Source: Calycina herbarum
Taxonomy: Eukaryota > Ascomycota > Leotiomycetes > Helotiales > Pezizellaceae
DNA: 64,000 bases
Direction of reading: 5' to 3'
NCBI GenBank assembly: GCA_001414485.1
Contig: LLEY01000069.1
Span: forward strand, 1-64,000
The position numbers and the translations under genes were made by a program. Within the stretch, counting starts at the first letter, position 1. Every line of letters starts with the position of its first letter. Below the pieces are notes generated by a model. The model had not been told where the DNA came from. It worked only from the letters and a program-made list of their open reading frames with translations, and ran no database searches. Positions 1 to 11,543 of this stretch are shown one piece after another.

Positions 1-1797
1 CAATCCCTACACGGAGAGGGTTATTAGGAGTCTCAGGAGTACTCAGCGTAGTCCACTCCCATTGACGCAGGAATCGCCTACGATTTTACCAGCTGACTGT
101 TCAGACACCAAACCCCGGTGTCACTGGCCGTCCAGGTGGTCTCTGATTACCTGGCTATTTGAGGTTGTCGATGTACTGATCCGAATCTAGGCCGAATCGA
201 ATTCGAAGCAGGTACGCCGGCGCGCTCGAGTGAGATATTATAACAGGCCGTCCCCGGCGGAGTCGAATTTGGTCTTTTAATGTAACGGCACGAAACGGAT
301 ACTACTACAAAAGAGGCATATGGAAGTGCGTTCGATAGAATGACATACCCGAATACTAGGCTCTGATACGAAGGAAAAGACCAAATTGGTCTTTCCTCAA
401 GAGAGAGTAAGGGCATCTATATACAAGAGGGCCGGATAATAACAAAAGTCCGTACCGATCCGGCTCTGACAATTCCGAAACCATCTGTGCCGTACCATAC
501 TCGGCACGTATTCTTGGCTGTTCCGATGGCTCGGCAATTCCATAAATAGCTGGCCATCACAAATAGTAGTATACCGAGTTTTAATAATAAGCTTTAAAGA
601 TATAGTAGATACTATATAAAGTGGATTTATAATAGAGGATGAGGATAGAGTAGCTGAAGTTAATACTATTTTAATAGAATTAGTAATTCTAGTAGATTTA
701 TCTAGAAAGTAGTCTAAATCGTTGGATTTTAAATAAATAAGGATATAGGATAAATAGTATTAATTGTAGATGATCTAGGCTTATAACCTATTAAGAATAG
801 GGGATAGAAGTAATAGTTTTGATCTATGTATTAATAGATTCGATGATTACGAGTCTAAGTTGTCCATACTGACAAACAGTCTAAATATGTTCTAAGGGCT
901 TATTAAGCACCAAGATTTGGCCCCCAAATCACCTGATTTCTGACAGTTTCCCCATCGAGATTGGAAAGATGGTTGTGCTAAGAAGGAATCAAGTCAACAC
1001 TAGACCTCGCAAGTAAGAAAACAGGGACATACGTCTCTGTCATAGCACCAAAGGCTAACAGAATATCAATCATATGTTCACAGTAGGCTTGGAAATATGT
1101 CTGGAATGTGCTAGTATTCCTGAGGTCCACAGTCGGATGACTAATTTAACCCTCATAAAGCTAGTCTTGCACACCGCCTTAGCTTTGCCACCAACCCTTC
1201 ATGGATTCCAGGTTTCCAACACCTATATTTAAATCTCCAACACGGCATGAAATATGGCCTGTAGCAAACCTGGGCAGAAGCGCTGGGTCTCTATCTGGCC
1301 AGGTGATATTGTAGAATCTTACTTTGACCTAGTTTACGACCGCGGCGCAGGCTTGGAATCCAAGCATAAAACTCGTTAAGCGCTTATCCTACCAATAATG
1401 GGCTATTTCTTGAAACGTGTCTTCGCGGCTGCAAATAATCCAATCGTATCGCATTACCCCTCTCTTTTTGTGGGGTACATAGAGAGCCTGGAGGATGGCC
1501 TCGAGACCATATATGTTCTCTCTGAGATTTATCTTCGATGTCGGCGTCTCATAAGACTTTTCCTTACGAGATTCCTGGACTGAATTAGATCATATGCAGG
1601 CCGTGGTCGCCTTGTAGCCGGGCACTCAGAAGTGGTTTGTCTTTTATATTTCGATGCTATTTTCAAGTTTGTTGGAAGTGTGTTGCTTTAATATTACATC
1701 TACAATATCTTCTCGTTGTATTGTGCAATTATTCTCATTTGGCGCTTTCCTAAATCCAACTATTATCTTTCTTTCGAATTTTCCTCTCAAATCTACT
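1..1797. other. Intergenic, no supported gene
   Basis: Reading frames here are short and none looks like a protein. Bases about 545-850 are strongly AT-rich, made of TA and TAG/CTA-like words, which resembles old repeat sequence changed by repeat-induced point mutation; no repeat family is recognised. The stretch 1-540 has more balanced composition but no recognisable gene. Confidence 0.5.
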
Positions 1798-2682
1798 ATG
1801 TGCTTCAGCTCTTCTGGGGAAGATGAGCCCATAGCATCAAGGCCGGCTCAAGTTCCGCTACACAACATGCCACCTGCTGGTAAGAGTCGAAGCAGAGAAC
1901 CACCTCAGCGAACAGAAAGGGCAATGACACCTCAAATACGGGAAGAATTCTTAAACGCGGCTCGAAATGCTTTTGGTAACGTGCCATATGGTGTCATTGG
2001 TGGAACGGCCATGGCCCAATATGGTAACAGACGGACGACCTCGGATTTAGATGTTATGGTCTAAACAATGTGATAAACGTTGTAGAGGACCAATTAATTC
2101 GGAATGGGATGGTCCGCACAGCTGGCCGAGGCATTGGGTATACTTCCCCGGAGCTTTTTTACTTCTACGCAAACAACAAATCTAGTCTTTGAGGCTTGTT
2201 TGTTGATGCAATTAAATATTTGCTTCCTAAAAGCTAACTAGATTCATAGTTATATCGCCTCAGATGGAAGGTGCTATGGCCTTGATATTTCTTCCGACAC
2301 TGCCCTTGATCAGGTATTCCGAACGCCAACTACGAATTTCCGAGTCATGTCTCTAGATTTCCTTCTGAACTCCAAGGCCTACTCTTATATTACACGATTA
2401 GGCCCGGATGCACAGCAAAAGAAGGCGAGCGATGCTCAAGACATTATCTTTCTCCTTACAGCTTTAGCGAAGAAGAAAACAAGATTGAATAGACAGTAAT
2501 GTCGATGGGTTGTGGATTATGATTTCTGGAACGCATTTTGTACTAGTTATCAGGGAACCGAACAACGGTTTCAAGCTTTAGCTTTGCAAAGAGACCCAAT
2601 GCCTAGTTCGAGCAATCGCGGAACGAGAAATAACAGTATGGAAAGCCGCCGTCGAAGTAGTGGCAGTGGAGTTAGCCGTTGA
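1798..2682 (+). pseudogene. Broken nucleotidyltransferase-like gene
   Basis: The opening frame runs into a GGTAMAQYG motif followed by TSDLDVMV. A Gly-Gly-x-Ala helix start followed by an S-x-D-x-D pair is the pattern of minimal nucleotidyltransferase folds, which includes many fungal proteins of unknown role. The frame stops at 2064. Coding-like sequence resumes in another frame at about 2076-2189 (it reads NVVEDQLIRNG), stops with TGA, then resumes in the first frame at about 2263 (DGRCYGLDISSD) up to a TAA near 2500. After that stop the same frame continues to a Ser/Arg-rich end at 2682. At least one frame change and two or more in-frame stops cannot be removed by any intron I can see. The start is uncertain: ATGs lie at 1654, 1798 and 1867. 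The motif assignment is moderate; that the gene is broken is well supported. Confidence 0.6.
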
Positions 2683-3782
2683 ATTATCATATTGTTTTCA
2701 TGTGTATTCTAAAAGTTTGCTTGTATTTGGTTGTATGCATTATAATGAGTTATTGTTGGCGTTGTGTTGTGCTCACTAGGTAGAGTGAAGCTTCTTGATG
2801 AACTCTGTAAAATAAAATACTTCGCTTCACTTCAATTACTCTAACTATCCTCCAATTTTCTTTGAAATCTAATTATTTCTTTGAAGTGACGATATCCCTT
2901 TCATACTTCAAACGTTCAGATGCAAACGTGCAGTCAGAGTGGATTAGTCTCTACAAAAGTAGCATTTTAAACGAATGCACGTAGTACGATGAGGTTGATA
3001 CTATCCTAAAAGTCCCATTTTTCGAGCATTTGAGCCTCAAAAAGTCCCACTCCCTGACTTAAAGCTCGGTCGCACCTAAACGTTCAGAGTGTAGAAGGGA
3101 TACCTAATTAATCAAACTTATATAGAGTTACTAGGGGTTATTATATTATAGGTAGTTGATGAGACTTTTTTAGGAGATGTCAGTATACAATAGTACTTTC
3201 TTGAATTGATATAAATCATATGATATTTGATTACTAAATAAAAAGTGTTTCAAATATTATTCTCACTGATCATTTGTATAGATTTTCGAGTGAAACAGAA
3301 GTGGATGATTTTGATTCACTTCTGTATGATAGTAGAACCTTAAGCGTGCGCATGTACTATAGTGAGCTTGATGTCACTCTGAAAACCACTAAGAAACTTA
3401 CTTTCTAAGCGATTCATTCTCAAAAAGTCTCAGTTTTACCTACTTTTGAGTGCACGTTGCGAGGTATACATGCAAACAGTGGATATGAGTCTAAATTCTT
3501 CCAAGTATAGACTCCGGGAAGCGGTGATATACGACGAAGTTGGGTATGAATCCATACTCGTCTGTGAAAAGTAGTGAGAATTTTCTTGGTTGCTTTAAGC
3601 GAGTGTGAAAAATGAGCGACTAATTACTATGTAGTGGTTAGAGAAAGAGTTTGAACAAGATGTAAAAGATTTCATGATTTATATACAAGAGACCATATAG
3701 GCTTGCTAAATGCAGCAAATAATTTTTCCAAACAGTCAAACTAACTAATTTATTATTTGCAAATACAACTATCAAAGTCCCA
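2683..3782. other. Intergenic, AT-rich, no gene seen
   Basis: No frame of note. Short phrases such as AAAAAGTCCCA and AAAAAGTCTCA recur near 3049 and 3425, suggesting degenerate repeat sequence, but no ends or target duplications can be defined. Confidence 0.4.
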
Positions 3783-5352
3783 TCAAGCGAAGCTACTGCT
3801 CACTACCCAGCTCACATCATTGTTGAATGAGGTAGCAGCATCGAACGAATGGACACCGCCGTTGCTTGCAGCATAACCTAAGGTTGCGTAGTGGCGGATA
3901 TAGCGGGTGGGATAGCTCCAAGCTCGAATTGAAAGACCCTGGCCGTTGAGACCACTTTGGGGGCAGAATGTGGCATCTTCCTTAAATTGCTTAGTGCCGT
4001 CATTGGCGTTAAGTAGAAGTCCGAAGTTGTAGTGACGCAAATAGCTGCCGGCAGTGTCAACAGACTCAAACGAGAAGCAGGCGCTATTGCCAAGGCCTGT
4101 ATGAACTATCCAGCTCGCTTGTTGCTTGAGAAGTGTGGCGCTGGACGATGACACGACCTGAATATTGACAGCTGTACCAGTGTGGGTGAGGTAGTCAGTC
4201 GTATAACCAGATGTAGTGGCTCGCAACGAGATCGAGGAGCCAACCGTGAGAGCGGTTCCGCTGGTCAACGATGTGGTAGCATATTTTGCTGCGACGATGT
4301 TTGCTTGCACCAAGGCTTCAGTTGCATCGGTTGGATATCCGGTGGTCATTACACCCTCGTAGAAGGTGCCTTGGGCACTGACGCTGTTATCACCACCAAT
4401 GCCGAGAATAAGAGCACCCTCTTTCTTCATAGGGTTATAGCCTGTAGCAGTTGGACGCACTCCGCTGTAGTACGTCGACATGGAACCTGAAGCAGCGTTC
4501 GCGCCACGAATGGCCCAGTGATTTGGCTCCCCCTTGAGCATCGCAGTGACAAAGCGGTAGGTGATTGATGGATCTCCGGCATTGTTGCCAGAGGCCACAC
4601 CAGAGAATAAACCATTCTCCAGATCGGCCATCACCCAAGGGCCGCTCCCAGCTCCAGAACCCCAAGCTGTACTATCTCCATAATAGATAGCCTCCATGTG
4701 GCCATTCCCTGTGTCGAGGTTGTTTGTCTCGGCATTACCGTAATCGAAGCAGCAGCCACCATTGTAGTGAGTCCCGTCAAGAACGGCGTACATGCCCTCA
4801 GCCGCATCTTCAAAGGTTGTTAGATTGGTATGGATGAAGGAATGGTTGGGGAGTTAACTTACCACCCGTGATGGCACCGTTAATCGCATTATTGCGGTAG
4901 CCCGTGCCAGGCGAGACGAAGATTCCGTAGGCCTTTTGGCCATTCAAAGTGACAGGTGCTCCAGTTGCGCTTGCATAGTTATCGTATCCATTCGTTTCCG
5001 GACCACGAAAGCCGCCAGGAGGAGCTTGTGTAAGGTGATTGCCCTTACCAGACTGATCATATATGATAGTGATGAGGCAAGTTGTGCTTGCACAGAAAGT
5101 GTCTTGGGCGGCAGCATTGGCGACACCCCCCGCAGATAGAGGCGCGATTGTAGTCGTGGTATTGTCAGATCCACGCTTGACCTGATAGAGTGAGCCAGAG
5201 AAGGCACTGTACAGAGCTCGCGTGGTACTGTGTGCAGCGTAACAAGGGGTGCCACCAGATGCGTAAATATCACACGGCCCAGCAGAGGCAACTTGAATAG
5301 AGGCTGTGGCAACGAGGCCAAGAGCGAAACCGAAGCTTGATCGTGAAAACAT
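3783..5352 (-). CDS. abfB: Alpha-L-arabinofuranosidase, GH54 with CBM42 (AbfB)
   Basis: Secreted enzyme that removes arabinofuranosyl side chains from arabinoxylan and arabinan during plant cell wall breakdown. Two exons, 4863-5352 and 3783-4807, separated by a 55-bp intron (GTAAGT...AAG), give 504 aa; the Aspergillus niger enzyme has about 499. An N-terminal signal peptide ends near ASAGPCDIY. The catalytic GH54 region follows, then the arabinose-binding AbfB (CBM42) domain over roughly the last 160 residues, ending in a FNNDVSW motif. Glu227 in DLENG and Asp303 in GGDNS match the catalytic nucleophile and acid/base known for the A. kawachii enzyme (Glu221 and Asp297), with the same spacing of 76. 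The frame is intact and the start ATG is the first in frame. Neighbouring sequence is gene-poor, so nothing indicates an enzyme cluster. The family assignment is very secure. Confidence 0.96.
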
Positions 5353-8300
5353 GACTGATGACTCTGCAAACGAGCAGACTCATCGATGAAAATCCGGCAT
5401 GCCCTTGGCTTTTAACCTACGTATCTTGCCTGCGGACGAGTTTAGACAGACCCCTCTTGCACTGCTTTTTGCGTAAGGGGGCCTGTGAGTAACGCTCCAA
5501 ATCCTGACTCTGTTAGCACATCCATTATATTCATATTTCCTCCAATGACAAGTGCTTCCTCGACAATTGATCCCATTTCGAAATATATCTCCGGGCATTG
5601 TCACATTCAACGAGTCGTTGGTCGGTCAAAGTTGAGAAGGTGCAGGAAATTAAGCTTTTCCCCCTGAAAGTGGAGCCGCAACATGTCAGGTGAGGTCGAT
5701 TTCATTATTAGGCTATTTGTAAACAACTTCCACCGAGGAACAACGGATGAGGAATTTTCCAGCGCGGGGCCCCGGATTTTCGATCTTGAACTCCTGAGTG
5801 GTGCGCATGCTGCTTAAGTCTCCCCGCATTTTGGCTCTCGAGCTTTTGAATGGTGCGCTTACTTGACGACCTTCCTCGAGGTGCCTCGACTTCTATTTCT
5901 CTGGTGTCATTGGCGGAACAGTCTTGGTCTACAACTTCATTATTAACCATGTCCAATTTGGGAATGTATATTACAAGAAATTCTACGACAGTTGACAAAA
6001 ATATGACGAGGTTTAGTTATGTTGTCTTGATTGGAAGGTACCATGGTCTCGCATCATGTCATACCCCTTGAATCTCCAAAAAAAAAACAAAAACAAAAAA
6101 CAAAAACAAAAAACTCGTAAGCAACTGTGAACTAGTGCGATGAATACTGCTTATTTAAGTGGTTGGGGAATATGCTTCCGGCACTTTCAAATTAAGGTTT
6201 ACGACTACCGATGCTTCGATTGGTTAATGGGAAAAAAGGGGCGGTGTAGAGTAACATAATAAGAATCGCTGAGACACGTACTAGAGGGTGACGTAGTCTT
6301 TCCCCAGCCTACTAGACTTAAAGTTACTTTTATTAAAAGCAAACCTCTATGTAAAAACCCTCGGAGAGTCAGCGGAGCGTAGAAGAAAGAGCAAAGAAAC
6401 TGAATTATGATTCTTTAGAGCAAGAAAGGGTTCCTTTACCTAGCTGTGGCAACCTCGAATTGAATGCCTCCGTCCAAGTGATGGTCGATGCGGCTCCCAT
6501 TCACCTCTCGTCACAGCTTTAACTTGTAACTGGCAGTCCTGGTTTCAATGGTTGGTTTGAATAGCCATGCAAATTTAATATTGAGTCTGATGTGTCGTTT
6601 ATTAACTCAAGTCTCAAGTATACTTTATGCACTAATTATACAAGCCACTATTTCCATCTAGATATATTCTCAAGTAAAACTCCCTAATCTTTATATACTT
6701 TAACTTAACTATTTTCAAATGATTAGAATTAGTAAATTCAATTTAAAAAAGAACTTAGTACTATATATTCCGAATACTCTCAGATCCTTATTCAAGTAAC
6801 TTAATATTCTAAACGTGTTAAATACTATAGTTTAATAATTAAAATCGCTAACTAAAGTAGTAATATAATTAGTTAACTCTAAGTGAATTATACTAGCTCT
6901 GTTCGATAATATTTAAATATAAGTTTAAGAAGACATATGTCGTTTCAGGTGAATACTACTTTGTAGCTAGTTCACGTGACCTGGAAAGGGCTATATAAGA
7001 AGAACCTACGTAGCTACTTTGACAAGACAAGACAAGAATAATACACTGCATTTAGCACCACAAATATGACGTAAAGTCATACCAACAACATAGGAAAGTA
7101 ATAAATTTATTACTAGAGGCTATTCAGCTAATATTTATCTCTTTAAATAAAGATTTTTATACAGAATAGTATAACTTATAATATCTTTATCACAGCCCGA
7201 GTAGTTCTAAATACTAAGATCTTAATAGTTACGATAAAAAAATCTCCGTAAAGACTTCTACGACTAGATAACCTATAATAAAAAGTAAGAAAAATTACAA
7301 ATATTATCTTTCCCAAATAGTTAAATTATGAACTCATCTTTCGTATTTGCGTTCTATTACCAGCTACTCGATATTCGGGAATTGGAAATGGAGAGTAATT
7401 TAGGACTTTCGCATTCCTAGGGTGTTTTATCTAGTGTTTCTTATAGGGGACCGAGCTGGTGGAAGAAACATTCTTTCGCGTACATCAATTGTGAGCAACA
7501 ACACGGCATTTTCGGGTGTGTGGAGCGGGTTGGAATGCTAGGCTTGAATAACTTAATGAGAAATATCACGAGATAACCAAGAACAATGGTTTAATATATT
7601 CTATTTGAAGATCATTCTTTTTTCCCCATCACTTTTCTTCGAGGTTTTATAACATGGCGTTTCTATGTGTATTTATGGCTCGTGTAATACTTAGGTTACT
7701 TGCTATTTGATAGCTTACTCGAAACTTGATAGTTTACTCACAACTCACAACTCACGTTTTGGCCCCAAAATTTTATGCTTGAGTTACTTGGTATTTGACA
7801 GCTTACTAGGGTGGAAAAAGGTACCTCACGTGCACCAACTGTAAGATCCTCAAATATGATTCTGTCTTACAGAACAATATTATACTCTACAGGAAATCAA
7901 ATAACTCACTTTAATACTACAACCTCAAACAAGAGACGCATCCCTTCCCACACCCCCAAAATACTCGACTCCAATTCTATTTCTAGTTTCTAGCAACTGA
8001 AAATTAGAGACTCGAGTATAGAAAGCTGCAATTGAAGTAGTAATAGCAGTACCTGCCATTCTATTCACACATTTACTTGTAAATGGCAGTGTTGATTGGA
8101 AGGGTCTCTCGTTGACGAAGGGCTGTTTTGGATGCTTTGAGTGGCTGGGTAAATCAAATCTTGCGTCTGATATGTTGTCAGTGTATCAACTCAAACCTAT
8201 AGCTTACTCGAAGCATCACCGAGGATATCTGGGACAGGATAATCAGTGGCACAAATCTCAGTTTTGTCATTCGGCTAAATTCCTCCAACCCACTTTCGCA

Positions 8301-8411
8301 ATTCTCAAGGCAACTTTCTATTCCTCCAAACACCGGTAACCGAATACCATTCAGCACAATGACCGTTCATATCTAAACCCTTCCAAGTTCCTAAAACACC
8401 CGCCTCCCCAT
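5353..8411. other. Long intergenic stretch, AT-rich core
   Basis: About 3 kb with no supported gene. A run of A with scattered C lies at 6078-6113. The section 6570-7330 is strongly AT-rich and has no frame of useful length. Two short phrases recur: the section around 7691-7724 resembles 7781-7811 (TACTTG, ATTTGA.AGCTTACT), and parts of 6519-6620 resemble 8070-8200. These look like eroded duplications. Confidence 0.4.
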
Positions 8412-9357
8412 TCACAAGTTCGAAACACCTCCTCCCTCCTTAATTATCTCCCGTTTCACAATCCCCTTGGTCTTCAACTTCTCTTTATCCTCCGATTCAA
8501 CATCAAATCTCACCGTCAATTCCTCCAAACTAGCATGCCATCCAACACTGTACCTCGGGCGGCGTCCCCCAATTTTCAAATAACTCACCAACGGAAAAGC
8601 AACAAACACCTTGCGTGGTCTCATCATTTTCATGCCGTATAAATCGTGACCATGCAGATACGCACAAGTATCTAAAACGTAGAGAGAAACCTTTTGAATC
8701 TCCGCTTGAATTTTGCCGGACATTTGACGAAGATGGGGGAAGTGCACTGTTGCCATGGGGTATTGAGGACCGGGGGGGAGAAGTGGTGTAATTCACAGAG
8801 AATTTCCCTTCTCCATAGAGTGGTATTTCTGGAGTTTGATCTTGGTGAATAGAACGAAAACGTGTAAGGGGGATCTTCAAGGCCAGAAGAAGAATGAAAC
8901 AGAAAAGAACATACTACTCTTCCGTTCCGTCGAGTAACCTCCTGCAGTCCTCAAAAAACACATGCTCACACTTTCTGACTGGCACGAACCTCCCCTCCAG
9001 ATAAGCCAAGCGACAAGTTCTTAAAAGCGATGTGTCGACCGTGTAGCTGGTTCGCTCATCCAGGCTTAACACAGCCCCAAAGTGACTCCGTTGATTTGCT
9101 TTTAGTCTCGCAATCACGGCTTTCTCGTCTGGTAGGTGTGCAACTGGCTGGAGAACCAAGTCAAATATCTGATTTCTAATCTCTGGGCTGAGGGTGTTGA
9201 AAAGTGGTGAAGTCTTTTGAGGGTCATAATTAGAGGCTTGGAGTTTGTTTAGCGCGGTGCGCGCAATCGTTGCGGTGGTCTTGGGACGTTTGTACGAGAA
9301 ACTGGTAAATTCTGCCTCAGACATATCATCGCTGCATAGACGTCGCCGGGATTCCAT
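8412..9357 (-). CDS. Probable 2EXR/F-box-like hypothetical protein, exon join unresolved
   Basis: The first exon, 8915-9357, starts at an ATG reading MESRRR. It contains a short conserved motif, PLFNTLSPEIRNQIFDLVL, typical of the very large fungal family of short F-box-like or 2EXR-type proteins, then a region around LLRTCRLAYLEGRF that is also usual in that family. A strong donor (GTATGT) sits exactly across the apparent stop codon, so the exon very likely continues by splicing. A second coding-like stretch at 8412-8770 (it includes LRQMSGKIQAEIQKVSLYVL) resembles the downstream part of such proteins. No acceptor gives the phase needed to join the two, so either a small exon is missing or the gene carries a frameshift. 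No function can be assigned beyond the motif. Confidence 0.5.
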
Positions 9358-9725
9358 GGTCTCGATGTTCAAGAGAATGGTGTTGAGGACAGCAATGATT
9401 GTGCTAAAGATGGTTGCTCTTATAGCTTGACAACCTTTGACTCTTAGCGTGTACTCATGCGTATTAAGGCGATGGCGATAATGACCGCTTCACTGTATGG
9501 GAACCGGCTCACCTTTACATATAGTATTCACTAATTATAGCATTGTCATTGTCTAAGATATTCAAGGATAACTAAATTCATCAACCGAGATTGAGTGAAG
9601 TGAATAGAGAGCCGCCAGAAGAAAAGTTTCTTCGTTCGGTAAATTCAATTATCCTACTTCTGGTGAGAAAATTCAATTATTCAAGTGAAAAGCTTGAATT
9701 ATCAAATGGTAGGAGAACTACCTAA
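9358..9725. other. Intergenic between the 2EXR-like gene and the inverted-repeat element
   Basis: No gene seen. The sequence becomes AT-rich toward the inverted-repeat element that begins at 9726. Confidence 0.4.
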
Positions 9726-10710
9726 GGGCCTGTTTGGCTCGCATGTCTTATTAACCAAAGAGGAGTCAAAAGAATATAGGATACTTTAATATAGTCAACA
9801 TTCTAAGATATACCAAAATGTTTAACAGGCATATTCTAACAATAAGAATCTCCTTAAGAACCTGTTTAGCTCGCACTTTTCGATAGAATATTTAAATATA
9901 TACCACTAAAAATGAGGTCCGTTATATTTAAATATACTAGGCTACTTTGAACCTTTCCTAGTATATTGAATAGAATATCTAAATATACTATAGAGTAAGC
10001 TAAACAGGCTCTAAATATATTTGAATATATTTATAAAAGATATACACCACTGTAATTATCCGATTATCGTCAAAAATATAATAATTAGAATATTTCTTAA
10101 ATATTTCCGCTAAATCCTGCAGTTCTATAATAGATTGGAACGTATTTAGCGCGCGATTTAGAATATTAAACTATTCTATTAAATATGTCAGAAGAGGCTT
10201 AATATTACTTTATATAATTATATACTTACTTTTTATAAAATATATTTAATAATTATTAAGCTCGTAGTATAAATCTCTATACTTGTTTTATCGAAAAGTA
10301 GGTTCTAGCTAATAAGTATAAAATATACTAGGATATAATAGGAAATACAGCTTTTATAGGAAAAGAGAATATATTTTCTTTTTAGTAGTATATATCCTTG
10401 AAATATATAACCGTTTATGTTTTAGGATATTCTAGGATATAATAACATATTTGAAAGTGTAGGCCAAAAGATCTAGTATATCTAAAAGTGCGGCGTATTT
10501 AAATATAACGACCTTGTGTAATTCCTAATATTCTATTAAAAAGTACGAGTTAAACAGGCCCTTAGGAAGATTGCCTACCACGAGCCAAACCTCCACAGAA
10601 TATTCCAACAATGAGATTGATAAAAAATATATATACCGAGCCTCTTTGAGAAGGTCCTGGCATATCAAAAGGAATATGTAGTACTATCTCAGAGTGAGCC
10701 AAACAGGCCC
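9726..10710. mobile_element. 985-bp non-coding inverted-repeat element (MITE-like), TAA target duplication
   Basis: The left end reads GGGCCTGTTTGGCTC at 9726-9740 and the right end is its exact reverse complement at 10696-10710. The trinucleotide TAA stands immediately outside both ends (9723-9725 and 10711-10713). A 3-bp TAA/TTA duplication with this kind of GGGCCTGTTTGG terminus is typical of PIF/Harbinger-type (Tourist-like) miniature elements. The interior is AT-rich and holds no transposase frame, so this is a non-autonomous copy. A second element of the same family is nested inside it. Confidence 0.7.
9858..10561. mobile_element. Nested inverted-repeat element of the same family, about 704 bp
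   Basis: The left terminus GAACCTGTTTAGCTCGCAC (from 9858) mirrors the right terminus ending at 10561 (GGGCCTGTTTAACTCGTAC when reversed). The similarity continues inward for roughly 80 bp, including a shared GTTATATTTAAATA block. TAA stands before 9858 and TTA after 10561. A further end of the same type, GCTAAACAGGCTC followed by TAA, lies at 9999-10011 and could close a 154-bp copy starting at 9858. Differences between the ends are mostly G/A or C/T changes, as expected from repeat-induced mutation. Confidence 0.55.
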
Positions 10711-11543
10711 TAATTACATAACTCCAGGATGGCTCCCACCACGTAAATAAAACGTGACAATTCCTTCCAGTTCTTCTTTACCTCTCCAAGATCTAGGTAG
10801 CTAAGCTCCCTGATCGAAGGGACTCCTCTCTTCCGTCACAATATATCAAGCCTCACACTCAAAAGCGATCCAGAGAATCTATTGTATCAATTCAATTAAA
10901 ACACACGCTTACGTCTATCCTCCCAGTCCGCAAAGTCTATTAACGCCGCCCACGCTCAAGCCCAAATAATGCTTATCTCCCAGGTAAAGTAAAAAAACAC
11001 CTTTCTATGCACCCATAACCATCTATCCCATCTATCCCATCTATCCCACCATCACATCTCGATTCAAACCAAGCCTACCCATCTACCCGTCTACCCATAG
11101 CACACCCCTTCAAGCATTCCCCGAGTTCGAACGTCGATTTCCATACTCTGTTGCAATGGAAGTTGCAATGGCAGTTCGAAAAATCTTAGCACGCACTCAA
11201 AGCACATCTTGAAGAACCAAAGTACACAAGTGACTTTTCTCTATCATGCCGCACCGGGGAAAAACAAACGTACGTAATGCGAAAATGGAACAAGAAAAGA
11301 AAAGAAAAGAAAGGAAACAATCAGAAGACTCCCCATCCCACCAGATCAATCCCTGAGTTCAGAGAGGGAATTCCTGACTATAAAGTCAACGGACTATAAA
11401 GCCCAACCCGAGGATCAAAGTAAAACGCCGGTTCAATGTTAAGTATCGCAAGTCATCATATCCCTCCCAGCACTAACAGCAGTAAAGCAAAAAAGGCATC
11501 ACTTTTTCCATCCAGAATCAAAGAAAACCTAATATGCGTCTGT
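10711..11543. other. Intergenic, downstream of GDH2
   Basis: No gene is seen. It contains a short direct repeat of CCCATCTAT (about 11027-11047) and A/G-rich sequence near 11297-11325. The part near 11400-11540 probably holds the 3' untranslated end of the glutamate dehydrogenase transcript. Confidence 0.4.
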
